A DNA stretch of 54,482 nucleotides from Ignavibacteria bacterium (lineage in GTDB: Bacteria > Bacteroidota > Ignavibacteria > Ignavibacteriales > Ignavibacteriaceae), in contig JAUXVN010000106.1 of assembly GCA_030684555.1 (NCBI GenBank), positions 1-54,482 of the forward strand. The letters are read 5' to 3'. Made by a program: the position numbers and the translations under genes. The notes beneath the pieces are model-generated. The model saw only the letters and a list, made by a program, of their open reading frames with translations, ran no database searches and was not told the origin of the DNA. Every line of letters begins with the position of its first letter. The first letter of the stretch is position 1. Below, one piece after another: positions 35,707-45,196 of the stretch.

Positions 35707-36522
35707 TTATTGCAAGTTCTGCAAAAACGGGATGAACTTAGAAAGTATATAAACAATAATACTCCAGAAAAACCATACAGCAATAATTACAATAATATAT
35801 TTCTTTACATCGGTTGCTTTGAACATTTTGGCTAAACCGATTCCAAGAACTACGTACGACCATATTGAAATAGGATCAACTTTTGATAGAACAAATCCTA
35901 CGAGCTCTGTTTTATCATAATTTAAAAAAGTGGCGACGGATGTATCACGCATTAATCGATCAAATGCTAATGAAAGTATTGTTACGAGTATAACTTGAAT
36001 CATTCCGATATAACTAACCAAACCGTTTGCTACAAGTGCCGAGGAATAAGTGCCGTCTCCCCCCAGTGCAAATTTAACAATTAGGAAATAGACTAATACC
36101 ACAACGAAGAAAATGATAAATCCCATTACGAAAATGGAGATCGACTGAATTATCATTCCCATCGAGCCAGTCATTTGTTCCATCTGGCGGTCAATCATTT
36201 CCATTCTTTCTTCGGCTTGAGCTTTAGAAAGATTCCCTGCTTCAACTTCTTTTTCAAGATATTTTTCTTGTGCATCCCTCTGTGTTCTAATTGCATCAGA
36301 TTTAATAATGGGATTTGACATCATAATCCACTGTGAACCAATCACTAATAATAACAAAACCAGAAAGGGGAGAAACCAGTCCATGGTTTTAGGCGGGAAT
36401 TTTGCAACTTGCTCAAATGTGTTTGAAGGTTCTGTGAAAATGCCGGCGAGTTTATCGGTAAAATCTAACTCAACAGGTTCTTGATTTTCTTGATTCATTT
36501 GTCCATCAGTATAATCGTTCAT
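35707..36522 (-). CDS. YIP1-family membrane protein
   Basis: A 271-residue inner-membrane protein of the YIP1/DUF1282 type. The N-terminal FTDKLAGIFTEPSNTFEQV block is the usual bacterial YIP1 opening. A first TM segment lies at about 50-67. A long charged helix follows (YLEKEVEAGNLSKAQAEERMEMIDRQMEQM), then four TM segments between about 105 and 265. The charged loop makes it longer than minimal members. Function in bacteria is unknown. It may be co-transcribed with the lipoprotein gene downstream. Confidence 0.8.
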   Translation of the reverse strand: MNDYTDGQMNQENQEPVELDFTDKLAGIFTEPSNTFEQVAKFPPKTMDWFLPFLVLLLLVIGSQWIMMSNPIIKSDAIRTQRDAQEKYLEKEVEAGNLSKAQAEERMEMIDRQMEQMTGSMGMIIQSISIFVMGFIIFFVVVLVYFLIVKFALGGDGTYSSALVANGLVSYIGMIQVILVTILSLAFDRLMRDTSVATFLNYDKTELVGFVLSKVDPISIWSYVVLGIGLAKMFKATDVKKYIIVIIAVWFFWSIIVYILSKFIPFLQNLQ

Positions 36523-36611
36523 TATATAACCTTTCTAAAAAATGATACTAAACTTATTTATGATTTAACGAAAAGGCAATAGAGCTAACCTAATTAACAG
36601 AATTAAAAACC

Positions 36612-36648
36612 CCGGAAGTACTTATTATAAATTTATTTGCACTTCCGG
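36612..36648 (-). terminator. hairpin after the DPP-IV gene
   Basis: CCGGAAGT (36612-36619) pairs perfectly with ACTTCCGG (36641-36648) about 15 nt beyond the peptidase stop, with a 21-nt AT-rich loop. No strong U tract follows. Confidence 0.4.
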
Positions 36649-36662
36649 AAGTCAAAATATTT

Positions 36663-38849
36663 TTACAAATTATTCAACAAAAAGTTTGTCATCATGTTGT
36701 ATAAATGGAGTCTGGTTTTCCCGCCGTAAATACCATGATCTTTTTCAGGATAATACATCGTTTCAAACTGAATGTTTTCAGCGATTAATTTATTTACAAG
36801 AATTACCGCATTTTGAAAGTGAACATTATCATCAGCGGTACCATGAACAAGTAAAAGTTTTCCCTTTAGTTTGTCTGTGTATGTAAGTACGGCACTTGAT
36901 TCATACCCTTCAGGATTAAGTGACGGCAGAGACATAAACCTCTCAGTGTAAATGGTATCATAAAACTTCCAATGAGATACAAGGGCAACAGAGATTGCAG
37001 TTTTAAAATATTCAGCACCTTTCATTAGAGTTAATGCAGATATATAACCGCCATAACTCCATCCCCAAATTCCGATTCTTTCAGCGTCAACAAATGGAAG
37101 AGATGCTAAATACATTGCTCCTTCAATTTGATCATTAACTTCCCAATGTCCAAGATTTTTATAAACTATATTTTTAAACTCTTTCCCTCTGCCGCCTGTT
37201 CCTCTATTATCAAGCATAAAAACAAGATAACCCTTTTGAGCAAGAAGCATATGCCAAAGTAAGTTTGCCCCCTGCCATGAATCTTTTACAATCTGGGAAC
37301 CGGGTCCACTATAGTTATAAATTAATACCGGATATTTTTTATTTGGATCGAAGTCGGTTGGTTTAATCAGCATTCCATTTAACTCAATCCCATCAGTAGT
37401 TGTAAATGAGACAAACTCAGAGCTGCCTAAATCATATTCCTTAAATGCCGCCATCGAGGAGAGAGCAAGATCGCGGACTTTTTTCCCATCTTTATCATAA
37501 AGCAAACTTGAAGGAATAAGAGATATACTTGAATAGCGATCAATAAAATATTCACCGCCGGAGGAAAAATTTATCGAATGAGTTCCGGCATTTTCGGTTA
37601 ATCTTTTTTTACCTGTTCCATCAAATTTTATGAGATACAAATCACTATAAATCGTTCCCCGTTCGTTAGAGGAATAGTAGATTAATTTATTTTCTTCATC
37701 AACAAAATGAATTTTATCGGTTTCCCATTTCCCTTTTGTTATTTGATTAATCACCTTTCCGCTGTAATCTTTTAGATAAAAGTGGTTATAACCATCTTGT
37801 TCCGATTGCCAAATGAGATGTTTACCATCTTTTAAGAATTTTAGATTGTCGTTTATATCAATCCAGCATGAATCAGTTTCGGTAAAAACAGTTTTTGTTT
37901 TCCCGGTTGTAATATCTGCAAAAAGAAAATCTAATTTATTTTGAAGACGGTTAAGCTTTTGAATTGATAATATATTTGGATCGGAAGTAAATTTTATTCG
38001 GGGGATATAAATGTCTGTTTCAGAACCGGGATCAGCGAAAACATTTTTTCCGGTTTCAATTGAAACAATTCCGATTTTAACATCAGAGTTTTTTGCGCCG
38101 GCTTTAGGATAACGCATATCAATTGAATTAAGATAAAGTGAATCCCATTTCTGAATTTGAATTTGAGGAACTTCAGACTGATCTAACCGCCAGTAAGCAA
38201 TAGTTTTACTATCGGGTGACCACTCAAAACCTTTAATGATGCTGAACTCCTCTTCATAAACCCAATCAAAATGACCGTTAAGAATATTTTCATTTCCATC
38301 AAAAGTTAATTGTCTTTCTTCTTTGGTAAGAATGTCAACTATAAAAAGATTATCGCCTCTTACAAAACCGAGCTTATTTCCGTCAGGTGAAAATTGTGCA
38401 TTAATTTGTTCTTGTTCCGATTCCGCCAAAAGGAAAAATTTCTTATCAACAAAATCAAACAAATAAAATGTACCGCCGGTTTTTAAACTTCTTGCGGGAA
38501 GCATTCCGGTAAACAAAATAAATCTTCCATTTGGTGACCACTCATAATTTCTGATTATAAATGGGGCATCCTCTTCCTTAAGTTTTAATTCAGAACCCGT
38601 AACAATAACTTTTTCTTCCCCCGATTTAAGATCGTGTTTATAAAGATCCATCGATTTTGTTTCGGGATTCATTTTAAGAAATGAATAATAGTTACCGTTG
38701 TCAAACCATTGCAAACCCATAATGCTTTTGGGGGCAAAACTTCTGTTAGTAAAAACATCATCTATTGTGAGTTTTTTTAACTGCCCGTTGGTGACTTGAG
38801 TAACGAAGAGAAGAATTATAAAAAAAGAAAAGAGGTTTTTTGCTTTCAT
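36663..38849 (-). CDS. dipeptidyl peptidase IV (S9B family)
   Basis: Exported serine peptidase that removes X-Pro dipeptides. A signal peptide (about 6-22) precedes an eight-bladed propeller containing the Glu motif WVYEEEF, which binds the substrate N-terminus in DPP-IV. The C-terminal hydrolase domain has the triad Ser598 (GWSYGG), Asp673 (HGTADDNVHF) and His705 (KDHGIYG). Spacings of 75 and 32 residues match the family. The length of 728 is normal. Monocistronic, bounded by hairpins. In an amino-acid-consuming bacterium it would release dipeptides from proline-containing peptides. Confidence 0.93.
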   Translation of the reverse strand: MKAKNLFSFFIILLFVTQVTNGQLKKLTIDDVFTNRSFAPKSIMGLQWFDNGNYYSFLKMNPETKSMDLYKHDLKSGEEKVIVTGSELKLKEEDAPFIIRNYEWSPNGRFILFTGMLPARSLKTGGTFYLFDFVDKKFFLLAESEQEQINAQFSPDGNKLGFVRGDNLFIVDILTKEERQLTFDGNENILNGHFDWVYEEEFSIIKGFEWSPDSKTIAYWRLDQSEVPQIQIQKWDSLYLNSIDMRYPKAGAKNSDVKIGIVSIETGKNVFADPGSETDIYIPRIKFTSDPNILSIQKLNRLQNKLDFLFADITTGKTKTVFTETDSCWIDINDNLKFLKDGKHLIWQSEQDGYNHFYLKDYSGKVINQITKGKWETDKIHFVDEENKLIYYSSNERGTIYSDLYLIKFDGTGKKRLTENAGTHSINFSSGGEYFIDRYSSISLIPSSLLYDKDGKKVRDLALSSMAAFKEYDLGSSEFVSFTTTDGIELNGMLIKPTDFDPNKKYPVLIYNYSGPGSQIVKDSWQGANLLWHMLLAQKGYLVFMLDNRGTGGRGKEFKNIVYKNLGHWEVNDQIEGAMYLASLPFVDAERIGIWGWSYGGYISALTLMKGAEYFKTAISVALVSHWKFYDTIYTERFMSLPSLNPEGYESSAVLTYTDKLKGKLLLVHGTADDNVHFQNAVILVNKLIAENIQFETMYYPEKDHGIYGGKTRLHLYNMMTNFLLNNL

Positions 38850-39043
38850 TTTCTATCCGATTAATCTGTTATAAAATAATATTAAAATATACAAAAATTG
38901 TTTTGTAGTGCGAACTTTAGTTCTCAATTAATTCGATTGGCTAAATTAGAAGCGGGAGGAAAGTCAGAAAACAAAGAGGGGGTCTCATTTATTAAGACTT
39001 TTATGGCTGCAGCACAACCCTGTGTACAAAAGGAAAATCAAAA

Positions 39044-39075
39044 AAAAAGCTGCCTTTAAAGAAAGGCAGCTTTTT
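39044..39075 (-). terminator. strong rho-independent terminator after the PKD lipoprotein gene
   Basis: A 14-bp stem (39044-39057 with 39062-39075; core AAGCTGCCTTT) around a 4-nt loop. On the minus strand it is followed by a run of T residues. It lies 23 nt beyond the lipoprotein stop and is the clearest intrinsic terminator in the window. Confidence 0.9.
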
Positions 39076-39097
39076 GATTGCTATATATGCGGATACG

Positions 39098-40468
39098 TTA
39101 TCTAAAGTATTCTTTTCTTTTCAATGGAGCACTATTGTTTTCAGGAGATGTAGGAGTAATAAAATTACGATCTGTAATTACACCTGTTGGAGAAATATCA
39201 AAAACATACCACCAATCGCCCGTACCTGTTTGGGGAACAGTATAGGTCCTTAGTAATGTTGAACCGGAGTATAATTTAACATTTGCAAGAGATTGTTTAA
39301 TGTCAGGTGTTTCGGAATAGTTATGAACATAGAATTTACAACTGTCGCTGGAAAGGTTATAAATTGTAATTGTTTCCGGACCGTAACCGTCTGTTTCATC
39401 CACATCAAGAATTGTGAACGGAGCAGATGTTTCAGAACCTCTTGAACTATAATAAATATGATAGGTTCCTTTATATAAGTGAGCATCAAGATCTGTTGGA
39501 GTTTGTCCCCAGGTTAATACAATTCGATACTGAACATTTCCGCTTGATGGAGCCATGCTGAAGTTTTGTGTCATGGATTGACTGGCGCTTAAAGTAATTG
39601 CTCTGGTATCTGTAATAAAACCGGCACTTGAAACTTCCATTGTATAATTTCCGGCAGCTAAAGCGGTCATTGTATAGGTCCCGGTTGTTCCGGTTGTTTG
39701 TGTGTTGAGGGTTGTTGAACCCTGCATAAGTTTTACTGTTGCCCCGGAAATAGGATTATTATTAGTAGCATTAGAAATAATACCCGTAATAGATGCATTG
39801 CTAATACCACTGCTTGTTGTAAATCTCCAAATATCTCCCGTAGTAGTTCCCCCCTTACCATCTTTAGCAACTATCTTCCAGAAGTAAGTTGTGTTAGATG
39901 ATAATGATGCAGGGCTATACGTAGCAACTGTGCGACCGCTTACTTCCAAAGAAGGGTTAGTGCTTGTTCCAAAATAAATATCATAAGTAAGTGCGTCACC
40001 ATCTGCATCAGTTGAAACCCATGTTAAAATAACATTTGTTGCAATTCCTGTTTCATTATTAATCGGGAACGGATTTGCAGGGGCAGTTGGAGCTATGTTT
40101 GCAACTGTAACAGTAACAACCACCGTTGCTTTTGTTGTAGCTTTAGTGTCACTAACTGTTGCTGTAATTGTGTAACTGCCTGATTGAGCCGGCGCTTTCC
40201 ACTCTACGCTAACTCCGGTCGAACCGCTTGGAAAAGTACCCCCGTCAGCAGTCCAGGTAATTGTTAAATTGTCACCATCAGGATCTGTTGCGACACATGT
40301 TACCACGGTAACAGCATTCTGAGCTACCGATGTAGGATTAGCTGTAACACTTGTTATACTTGGGCTTTGGTTCTCCGGGTCAAGTAATTTATCGCAGGAT
40401 GCACTTGTAAGTGTAAGAAATAAAACTATTAGGAAAGGAAGCAGATAAAGTAGTTTTTTGGTTTTCAT
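39098..40468 (-). CDS. lipoprotein with PKD/Ig, Fn3, carboxypeptidase-regulatory and YfaP-like domains
   Basis: Cell-surface or periplasmic lipoprotein of 456 residues, with a signal ending at TSASC (Cys25). Domain order: PKD/Ig-like at about 35-122 (VATDPDGDNLTITWTADGG), Fn3-like at about 125-218 (ADGDALTYDIYFG..YFWKIVAKDGKGG), carboxypeptidase-regulatory-like at about 225-305 (SITGIISNATNNNPISGATVKL), then a YfaP/DUF2135-like domain at about 310-430 (RIVLTWGQTPTDLDAHLY..GYGPETITIY). No T9SS tail. Probably a binding or scaffolding protein. Own terminator downstream and a divergent gene upstream, so it stands alone. Confidence 0.83.
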   Translation of the reverse strand: MKTKKLLYLLPFLIVLFLTLTSASCDKLLDPENQSPSITSVTANPTSVAQNAVTVVTCVATDPDGDNLTITWTADGGTFPSGSTGVSVEWKAPAQSGSYTITATVSDTKATTKATVVVTVTVANIAPTAPANPFPINNETGIATNVILTWVSTDADGDALTYDIYFGTSTNPSLEVSGRTVATYSPASLSSNTTYFWKIVAKDGKGGTTTGDIWRFTTSSGISNASITGIISNATNNNPISGATVKLMQGSTTLNTQTTGTTGTYTMTALAAGNYTMEVSSAGFITDTRAITLSASQSMTQNFSMAPSSGNVQYRIVLTWGQTPTDLDAHLYKGTYHIYYSSRGSETSAPFTILDVDETDGYGPETITIYNLSSDSCKFYVHNYSETPDIKQSLANVKLYSGSTLLRTYTVPQTGTGDWWYVFDISPTGVITDRNFITPTSPENNSAPLKRKEYFR

Positions 40469-40636
40469 AAAAACCCCAGTTTATTTGTTAATAAGAAACT
40501 ATTTAAAACTCTTTACAAAATTGACGATTGCTTAAATTAATGTCAAACAAAATTTTTCCGGCTATTGGCATGATTATCCCTTGTAAATACAACAGTATTA
40601 AAGTATCTCATATTTTATCTTTCCTTTTTAAAAAAG

Positions 40637-40665
40637 TTGAATATTGGTATAATGAAATAATTTTG
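40637..40665 (+). promoter_or_regulatory. Bacteroidota-type promoter (TTG-N18-TAATTTTG)
   Basis: TAATTTTG at 40658-40665 matches the TAnnTTTG -7 box exactly, with TTG 18 nt upstream. It lies about 65 nt before the hydrolase-like gene at 40730, in a 261-nt divergent gap that otherwise shows no gene. It is the best match to this promoter class that I found in the window. Confidence 0.5.
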
Positions 40666-40729
40666 TTTGCATCTGATATTTATAGTTATAAGATTTCAAT
40701 GGTCATCGTTTAACATTTTGGATACAGCC

Positions 40730-41620
40730 ATGAAATATATTTTTCTTCCTTTCTTAGCTTTTTTATTCATCACTTCAATTTCATGCGGGCAGGATTTATC
40801 TCAAAAGTATTCTTCATTAGGTAAGCTGATTATGTATGAATTGGAACATTCAGCTTTCCCTGAACAACTTAGAGACACCGGACATGTCTACAAGTCAGTT
40901 CATTATTCAAAAGAAAAGCATTACAACAATAAGAGTGCGTTAATTTTTATACCCAAACATTTTAAGGAAACTGATTCAATTAATTTCGTTTATTATTTCC
41001 ATGGATGGGTGAATAACATTCAAAAAGCAATTGTAACTTATAACATCATCGAACAATTTGAAAAAAGCGGTGTGAATGCTATCCTCATCGCAGCGGAAAC
41101 AGCTTATGACGCCCCCGATTCGTACGGTGGAAATCTTGAAAAGGAAAATTTTTTCAATTCACAATTAAACGAGATAGCAAATAAACTCAAGAGTGACAGG
41201 CATCTTACAAAAACTAAAATTGGTAAAATTGTTTTAGCGGGACACAGCGGCGCATTCCGTGTAATGGCTTTCATGCTTGAATTCGGTGGATTAAGCAACA
41301 ACGTAAAAGAAGTTTATCTTTTTGATGCTTTATATTCTCAGACCGACAAATTTATCAACTGGATAGAATTATCCGATAACCGGTTTATTAATATTTATTG
41401 TGATGACGGCGGAACAAAAGAGAAAACTGAAGAAATGATGAAAATGTTAGAAGTTGATAACGTAAAATTCTATCAAGTAAAAGAAGTAAATCTATCTTCT
41501 GATATGTTAAAAGATAACAGAATAATTTTTATTCATTCCGATCTTCAACATAACGAAGTAATTTTTAAGCGGGAACAATTCTATAAATTTTTATCAACCG
41601 GCTTTTTAATTGAAAATTAG
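40730..41620 (+). CDS. putative exported alpha/beta-hydrolase-fold protein
   Basis: About 296 residues from the ATG at 40730, which directly opens a signal sequence ending SISCGQ, a possible lipobox with Cys at 19. A 21-codon upstream extension is unlikely. INFVYYFHGWVNN looks like the oxyanion strand-loop of an alpha/beta hydrolase, and IVLAGHSGAFR like the nucleophile elbow, although the last Gly of GxSxG is Ala. A late His (IFIHSDLQHNEV) could complete a triad. No specific family recognised. It converges with the PD-DxK protein gene, 8 nt between stops. Confidence 0.7.
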   Translation: MKYIFLPFLAFLFITSISCGQDLSQKYSSLGKLIMYELEHSAFPEQLRDTGHVYKSVHYSKEKHYNNKSALIFIPKHFKETDSINFVYYFHGWVNNIQKAIVTYNIIEQFEKSGVNAILIAAETAYDAPDSYGGNLEKENFFNSQLNEIANKLKSDRHLTKTKIGKIVLAGHSGAFRVMAFMLEFGGLSNNVKEVYLFDALYSQTDKFINWIELSDNRFINIYCDDGGTKEKTEEMMKMLEVDNVKFYQVKEVNLSSDMLKDNRIIFIHSDLQHNEVIFKREQFYKFLSTGFLIEN

Positions 41621-41628
41621 TTTTAATC

Positions 41629-42123
41629 TTACAAATCCAATAGTTTAAGCAGATTTGGTTTTGTAAATGGAATTGGTTCTTTAACTAACTCTACAACATC
41701 ATTTTTATCCCATGCCTTTACAGTATCGGTAGAAAATGATTCCTTTGAAATACGTAAACATCGGGATGTAATTAAAGTCATCTCTTCGCTGAAAATGAAA
41801 AAGGCAAGTATCACGGGAATATTTAATTTATTACTCCATCTTAAATAAGATTCTGCTGCACGTTTATTTAATATCCACTTTGAAGACCGCTTTCCTTTCC
41901 AATCAAGAAGAGCATCTTTTCCTTTATAAGAAATAATATTATCCGGTTTGTCTTCTCCCTTTTCCCAAACGGGTTGATATCTTCTATCTTCACCAAAAGC
42001 CTTAAAAGATATACCCCATTGAGTCAGCAGATTTTTCCCGAACTCTTCAGCCATATCGTGAAGTTTATAATTATTCCGAAAATCATCTTTCGATTTGTAG
42101 GGCTTAAAATCGAGTTTTTTCAT
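41629..42123 (-). CDS. small PD-(D/E)xK nuclease-like protein
   Basis: A 164-residue soluble protein with no family I can name. The pattern Glu26/Glu27 (DMAEEFGK), Pro60-Asp61 (KPDNIISY), then Asp74-x-Lys76 (LLDWKGKR), followed by a helix (NKRAAESYLRWS) and the strand IPVILAFFIFS, fits the PD-(D/E)xK phosphodiesterase core. It is an orphan: no methylase, helicase or phage gene is nearby. CAAAATTA at 42214-42221 reads TAATTTTG on its coding strand, but without a clear upstream box. Nuclease activity is inferred from the motif only. Confidence 0.65.
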   Translation of the reverse strand: MKKLDFKPYKSKDDFRNNYKLHDMAEEFGKNLLTQWGISFKAFGEDRRYQPVWEKGEDKPDNIISYKGKDALLDWKGKRSSKWILNKRAAESYLRWSNKLNIPVILAFFIFSEEMTLITSRCLRISKESFSTDTVKAWDKNDVVELVKEPIPFTKPNLLKLLDL

Positions 42124-42313
42124 AAGTGATTATAATAACTATTTTTCTTTTAACACATTCTACCTCAAATTTGCTTAAGTTCATCCAAAGAAGCAATCCG
42201 AACTTTGCAAAATCAAAATTAATTTGAATTAATGAAAGAAGATGTTTTCATAAAAATACATTTATCGTTAATTTGTAAACATATTTAGAAATCAGTCAGG
42301 ACTTAATAGTTTA

Positions 42314-43567
42314 ATGTTAGAAAGCACAAATTTTACTTATAAGAACAATAGACTTTATTGCGAGGATGTTTCTGTTGATGAAATCGTTCGTCAGGTGGGA
42401 ACACCGGTATATATCTACAGTAAATCATATTTCAAAGACCGTTATACCGAATTTACAAATGCATTTAACTCTATTAATCATACCATTTTTTATGCTGCAA
42501 AATCAAATTTTAATTTAAGCGTAATAAAAACATTTCTCGATTTGGGAAGCGGTGTTGATGTTAATTCCGAAGGCGAATTGATTCGTGCGCTAAAAGCCGG
42601 AGCAACTCCTGATAAAATAATTCTTACAGGTGTTGGTAAAACTGCCCGCGAGATAAAACTCGGTTTAGAACATGATGTGTTGATGATTAAAGCTGAATCG
42701 GAAGAAGAAGTTTATTTGATTAATGATATTGCAAGCCAAATTCATAAAATCGCTCGTGTTGCGTTAAGAGTTAATCCCGATGTTGATGCACAAACACATC
42801 CTTATATTTCAACAGGTTTAGCAGAAAATAAATTCGGCAAAAGTGTTGAAGATGCTCTTGAAGTTTATTCAAAAGAAAAGGAACTAAGTAATGTTCGTTT
42901 TACGGGAATTGATATGCATATCGGTTCGCAGATTGTAACTATTGATCCCTTCATTGAAGCGATTGAAAAATTAAAAGAGGTTCATAAAATTGTAACTTCG
43001 TTTGATGTTCATATTGAACATTTCGATATTGGCGGTGGAATCGGTGTTAAATATAAAGATGAAACTCCTTTCACTATTAAAGAATTTGCAAATGCAATCA
43101 TCCCAAAACTTTCAACTTGCGGCTGCGATATTCTTTTTGAACCGGGTAGATTTTTAACCGCAAATGCCGGAGCTTTAATCGTGGAAGTTCTTTATACTAA
43201 AAAGAACAGCTCTAAAAACTTTCTTGTTGTTGATGGTGCAATGACGGATTTGCTGCGACCAAGTATTTACGGAAGTTATCATCATGTAGTTCCGGTTACT
43301 GTTTATTCTAATAGGGAAAATAGAATTTATGATGTAGTTGGTCCCGTTTGTGAGAGTGGTGATTTTCTTGCAAAAAACAGAGAACTCCAGGAAGGAAGAC
43401 AAAACGATTATTACGCCGTAATGTCCGCCGGCGCTTACGCAATGGTAATGGCTTCAAACTATAATGCACGGCGTAGAGCACCGGAAGTGTTGGTTGATGG
43501 TTCAAGTTTCAAAGTTGTACGCAGCCGTGAGACTTTTGATTATTTGTTATATGATGAATCCGTATAA
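42314..43567 (+). CDS. lysA: diaminopimelate decarboxylase
   Basis: Last step of lysine synthesis: meso-diaminopimelate to L-lysine plus CO2, PLP-dependent. The PLP lysine is Lys63 in FYAAKSNFN. Other fold-III motifs are DVNSEGELIRALKAG, MHIGSQI, HFDIGGGIGV, FEPGRFLTANAG, CESGDFLAK (active-site Cys) and GAYAMVMASNYN. The length of 417 is typical. The LD-carboxypeptidase gene follows after 30 nt and a lipoprotein gene 12 nt later on the same strand. The shared theme of the first two is diaminopimelate and peptidoglycan turnover. Confidence 0.96.
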   Translation: MLESTNFTYKNNRLYCEDVSVDEIVRQVGTPVYIYSKSYFKDRYTEFTNAFNSINHTIFYAAKSNFNLSVIKTFLDLGSGVDVNSEGELIRALKAGATPDKIILTGVGKTAREIKLGLEHDVLMIKAESEEEVYLINDIASQIHKIARVALRVNPDVDAQTHPYISTGLAENKFGKSVEDALEVYSKEKELSNVRFTGIDMHIGSQIVTIDPFIEAIEKLKEVHKIVTSFDVHIEHFDIGGGIGVKYKDETPFTIKEFANAIIPKLSTCGCDILFEPGRFLTANAGALIVEVLYTKKNSSKNFLVVDGAMTDLLRPSIYGSYHHVVPVTVYSNRENRIYDVVGPVCESGDFLAKNRELQEGRQNDYYAVMSAGAYAMVMASNYNARRRAPEVLVDGSSFKVVRSRETFDYLLYDESV

Positions 43568-43597
43568 AATTATTTTAGTAAATTTTTAGTTATTTAA

Positions 43598-44641
43598 ATG
43601 AAAAGAAAAGATTTTATTTCCACCGCTGTGATGGCGGGGATTGCAACTGCTATTCCAATCAAAGCCGGAAACGCCTCAAAAATAATTGGAACGATTAAAC
43701 CCCCAAGATTAAAAAAGGGGGATACACTTGGTTTAATATCTCCTGCAGGATTTATAACCGAAAAAGAGTTAGCCGAATCTATAACCAACCTTGAAACTCT
43801 CGGATTCAAAGTAAAACCCGGGAAATATATTCTAAACAAACACGGTTATCTCGGTGGAACCGATGAAGAGCGAGCCGAAGATGTAAATCTTATGTTTGCA
43901 GATAAAAACATAAACGGAATAGTTTGTGCACGCGGCGGTTATGGTTGTATTAGAATGCTCGATTTGCTCGATTACAAAATGATAACAAAAAATCCGAAAG
44001 TGCTTATCGGTTATAGCGATATTACTTCACTACTTTATGGACTTTATCAAAAAGCCGGTTTAGTCGGATTTCACGGACCTGTTGGAATTTCGACATACAA
44101 TGAATTTAGTGTGCGAAACTTTACTAGCGTCTTGATGAATCCGGAACCTGAAGCCTCTTTCAGAAATGCTGAAGATGAGGATTTATCAAAACCTGAATTT
44201 AATTCCTACACGATTCGAAGCGGCAAAGCTACCGGGAAATTGGTCGGTGGTAATCTTTCAATTGTAGCATCACTTATTGGAACAGAATACGATGTTGATA
44301 CGGATGGCGCTATTATATTTCTTGAAGAAATCGGAGAAGAACCTTACAGAATCGACCGCATGTTAACACAAATGATTCAAGCAGGTAAATTCAAAAAAGC
44401 CAAAGGAGTGGTGCTTGGAGTTTTTTCAAGATGCGAAAGTAAACCGACACAGTCGGGAATTGCTAATTCATTTTCGTTAAAAGAAATTTTGTTAGATAGA
44501 CTTTTTGACCTTAACATCCCCGTGGTTTACGGAATGTCGTTTGGTCACATCACCAATAAAATAACAATACCATTCGGCATTAAAGCAGAACTTGATGTCG
44601 ATACTATGACATTAAAATATTTAGAACCTGCTGTAATTTAA
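43598..44641 (+). CDS. LD-carboxypeptidase (S66 family)
   Basis: Cleaves the terminal D-residue from murein tetrapeptides, or a related amide, outside the cytoplasm. The N-terminus MKRKDFISTAVMAGIATAIP looks like a Tat-type signal with KRK in place of the twin arginines. Conserved parts are LKKGDTLGLISPAG, GYLGGTDEERAEDVN, ARGGYG, nucleophile Ser140 in GYSDIT, and a late catalytic segment with LEEIGEEPYRIDRML and FGHITNK. The length of 347 is normal for a pre-protein. It lies in an apparent operon after lysA, which fits recycling of diaminopimelate-containing peptides. Confidence 0.92.
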   Translation: MKRKDFISTAVMAGIATAIPIKAGNASKIIGTIKPPRLKKGDTLGLISPAGFITEKELAESITNLETLGFKVKPGKYILNKHGYLGGTDEERAEDVNLMFADKNINGIVCARGGYGCIRMLDLLDYKMITKNPKVLIGYSDITSLLYGLYQKAGLVGFHGPVGISTYNEFSVRNFTSVLMNPEPEASFRNAEDEDLSKPEFNSYTIRSGKATGKLVGGNLSIVASLIGTEYDVDTDGAIIFLEEIGEEPYRIDRMLTQMIQAGKFKKAKGVVLGVFSRCESKPTQSGIANSFSLKEILLDRLFDLNIPVVYGMSFGHITNKITIPFGIKAELDVDTMTLKYLEPAVI

Positions 44642-44653
44642 TTAAAGGAAATT

Positions 44654-45193
44654 ATGAAGAAATTATTTTTATCATTGTTAACAATATCTTTTGTTATTCT
44701 TATTAACGGCTGCTTAGTTTTTAACAAAGTTACTTACACTATTCAACCTCATGCAAAAAAGGGGGGAACGGCAACTGTCGTTTTCCACGATATAAAGTCT
44801 GATGCAATCGGGAATAAAGAGTTTGATGAAGATAAAAACATCCTTTTCGATTTTATGCTTGAGAGTGATGACTTTGTTACCGATATGAAACAAGAAGGAA
44901 AGAAGATTAAATCCCGCGAACTTTTTGTTGAAGAAAATAAACTTAACGCAAAAGTAAGTTTTGCCTTCGATGAAATTTCAGTTGTTGAAGGAATGCAATA
45001 TCAAGATGGTTATTATTTTTTAACTATTCCGGTTAAGGATAGCATCTTAAGTACCAACGGAGTTGTGATTCCTTCAAAAGAACATAAAAGAATTATTTGG
45101 GATAAGAGTAGTAAAGAATTGAAATTCGAAATGTTGTCAGATGCTGCTACAACCGGTTTACGAGAGCTTGCTCCGCATTATAAGAAAAAGTAG
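44654..45193 (+). CDS. lipoprotein of unknown function
   Basis: 179 residues; the lipoprotein signal ends at INGC (Cys20). The mature part is mixed alpha/beta, starting YTIQPHAKKGGTATVVFHDIKSDA and containing an acidic middle and a basic end (HYKKK). No family recognised. AAGGAAAT precedes the ATG. It is third in the lysA-carboxypeptidase group with a 12-nt gap, and its stop is only 3 nt from the convergent DUF2520 gene. Confidence 0.75.
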   Translation: MKKLFLSLLTISFVILINGCLVFNKVTYTIQPHAKKGGTATVVFHDIKSDAIGNKEFDEDKNILFDFMLESDDFVTDMKQEGKKIKSRELFVEENKLNAKVSFAFDEISVVEGMQYQDGYYFLTIPVKDSILSTNGVVIPSKEHKRIIWDKSSKELKFEMLSDAATTGLRELAPHYKKK

Positions 45194-45196
45194 TTA

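Noticed and set aside
38850-39043. Possible small gene between the DPP-IV and PKD lipoprotein genes
   Set aside because: No frame with a ribosome site or compositional signal; only AT-rich promoter-like sequence before the strong terminator.
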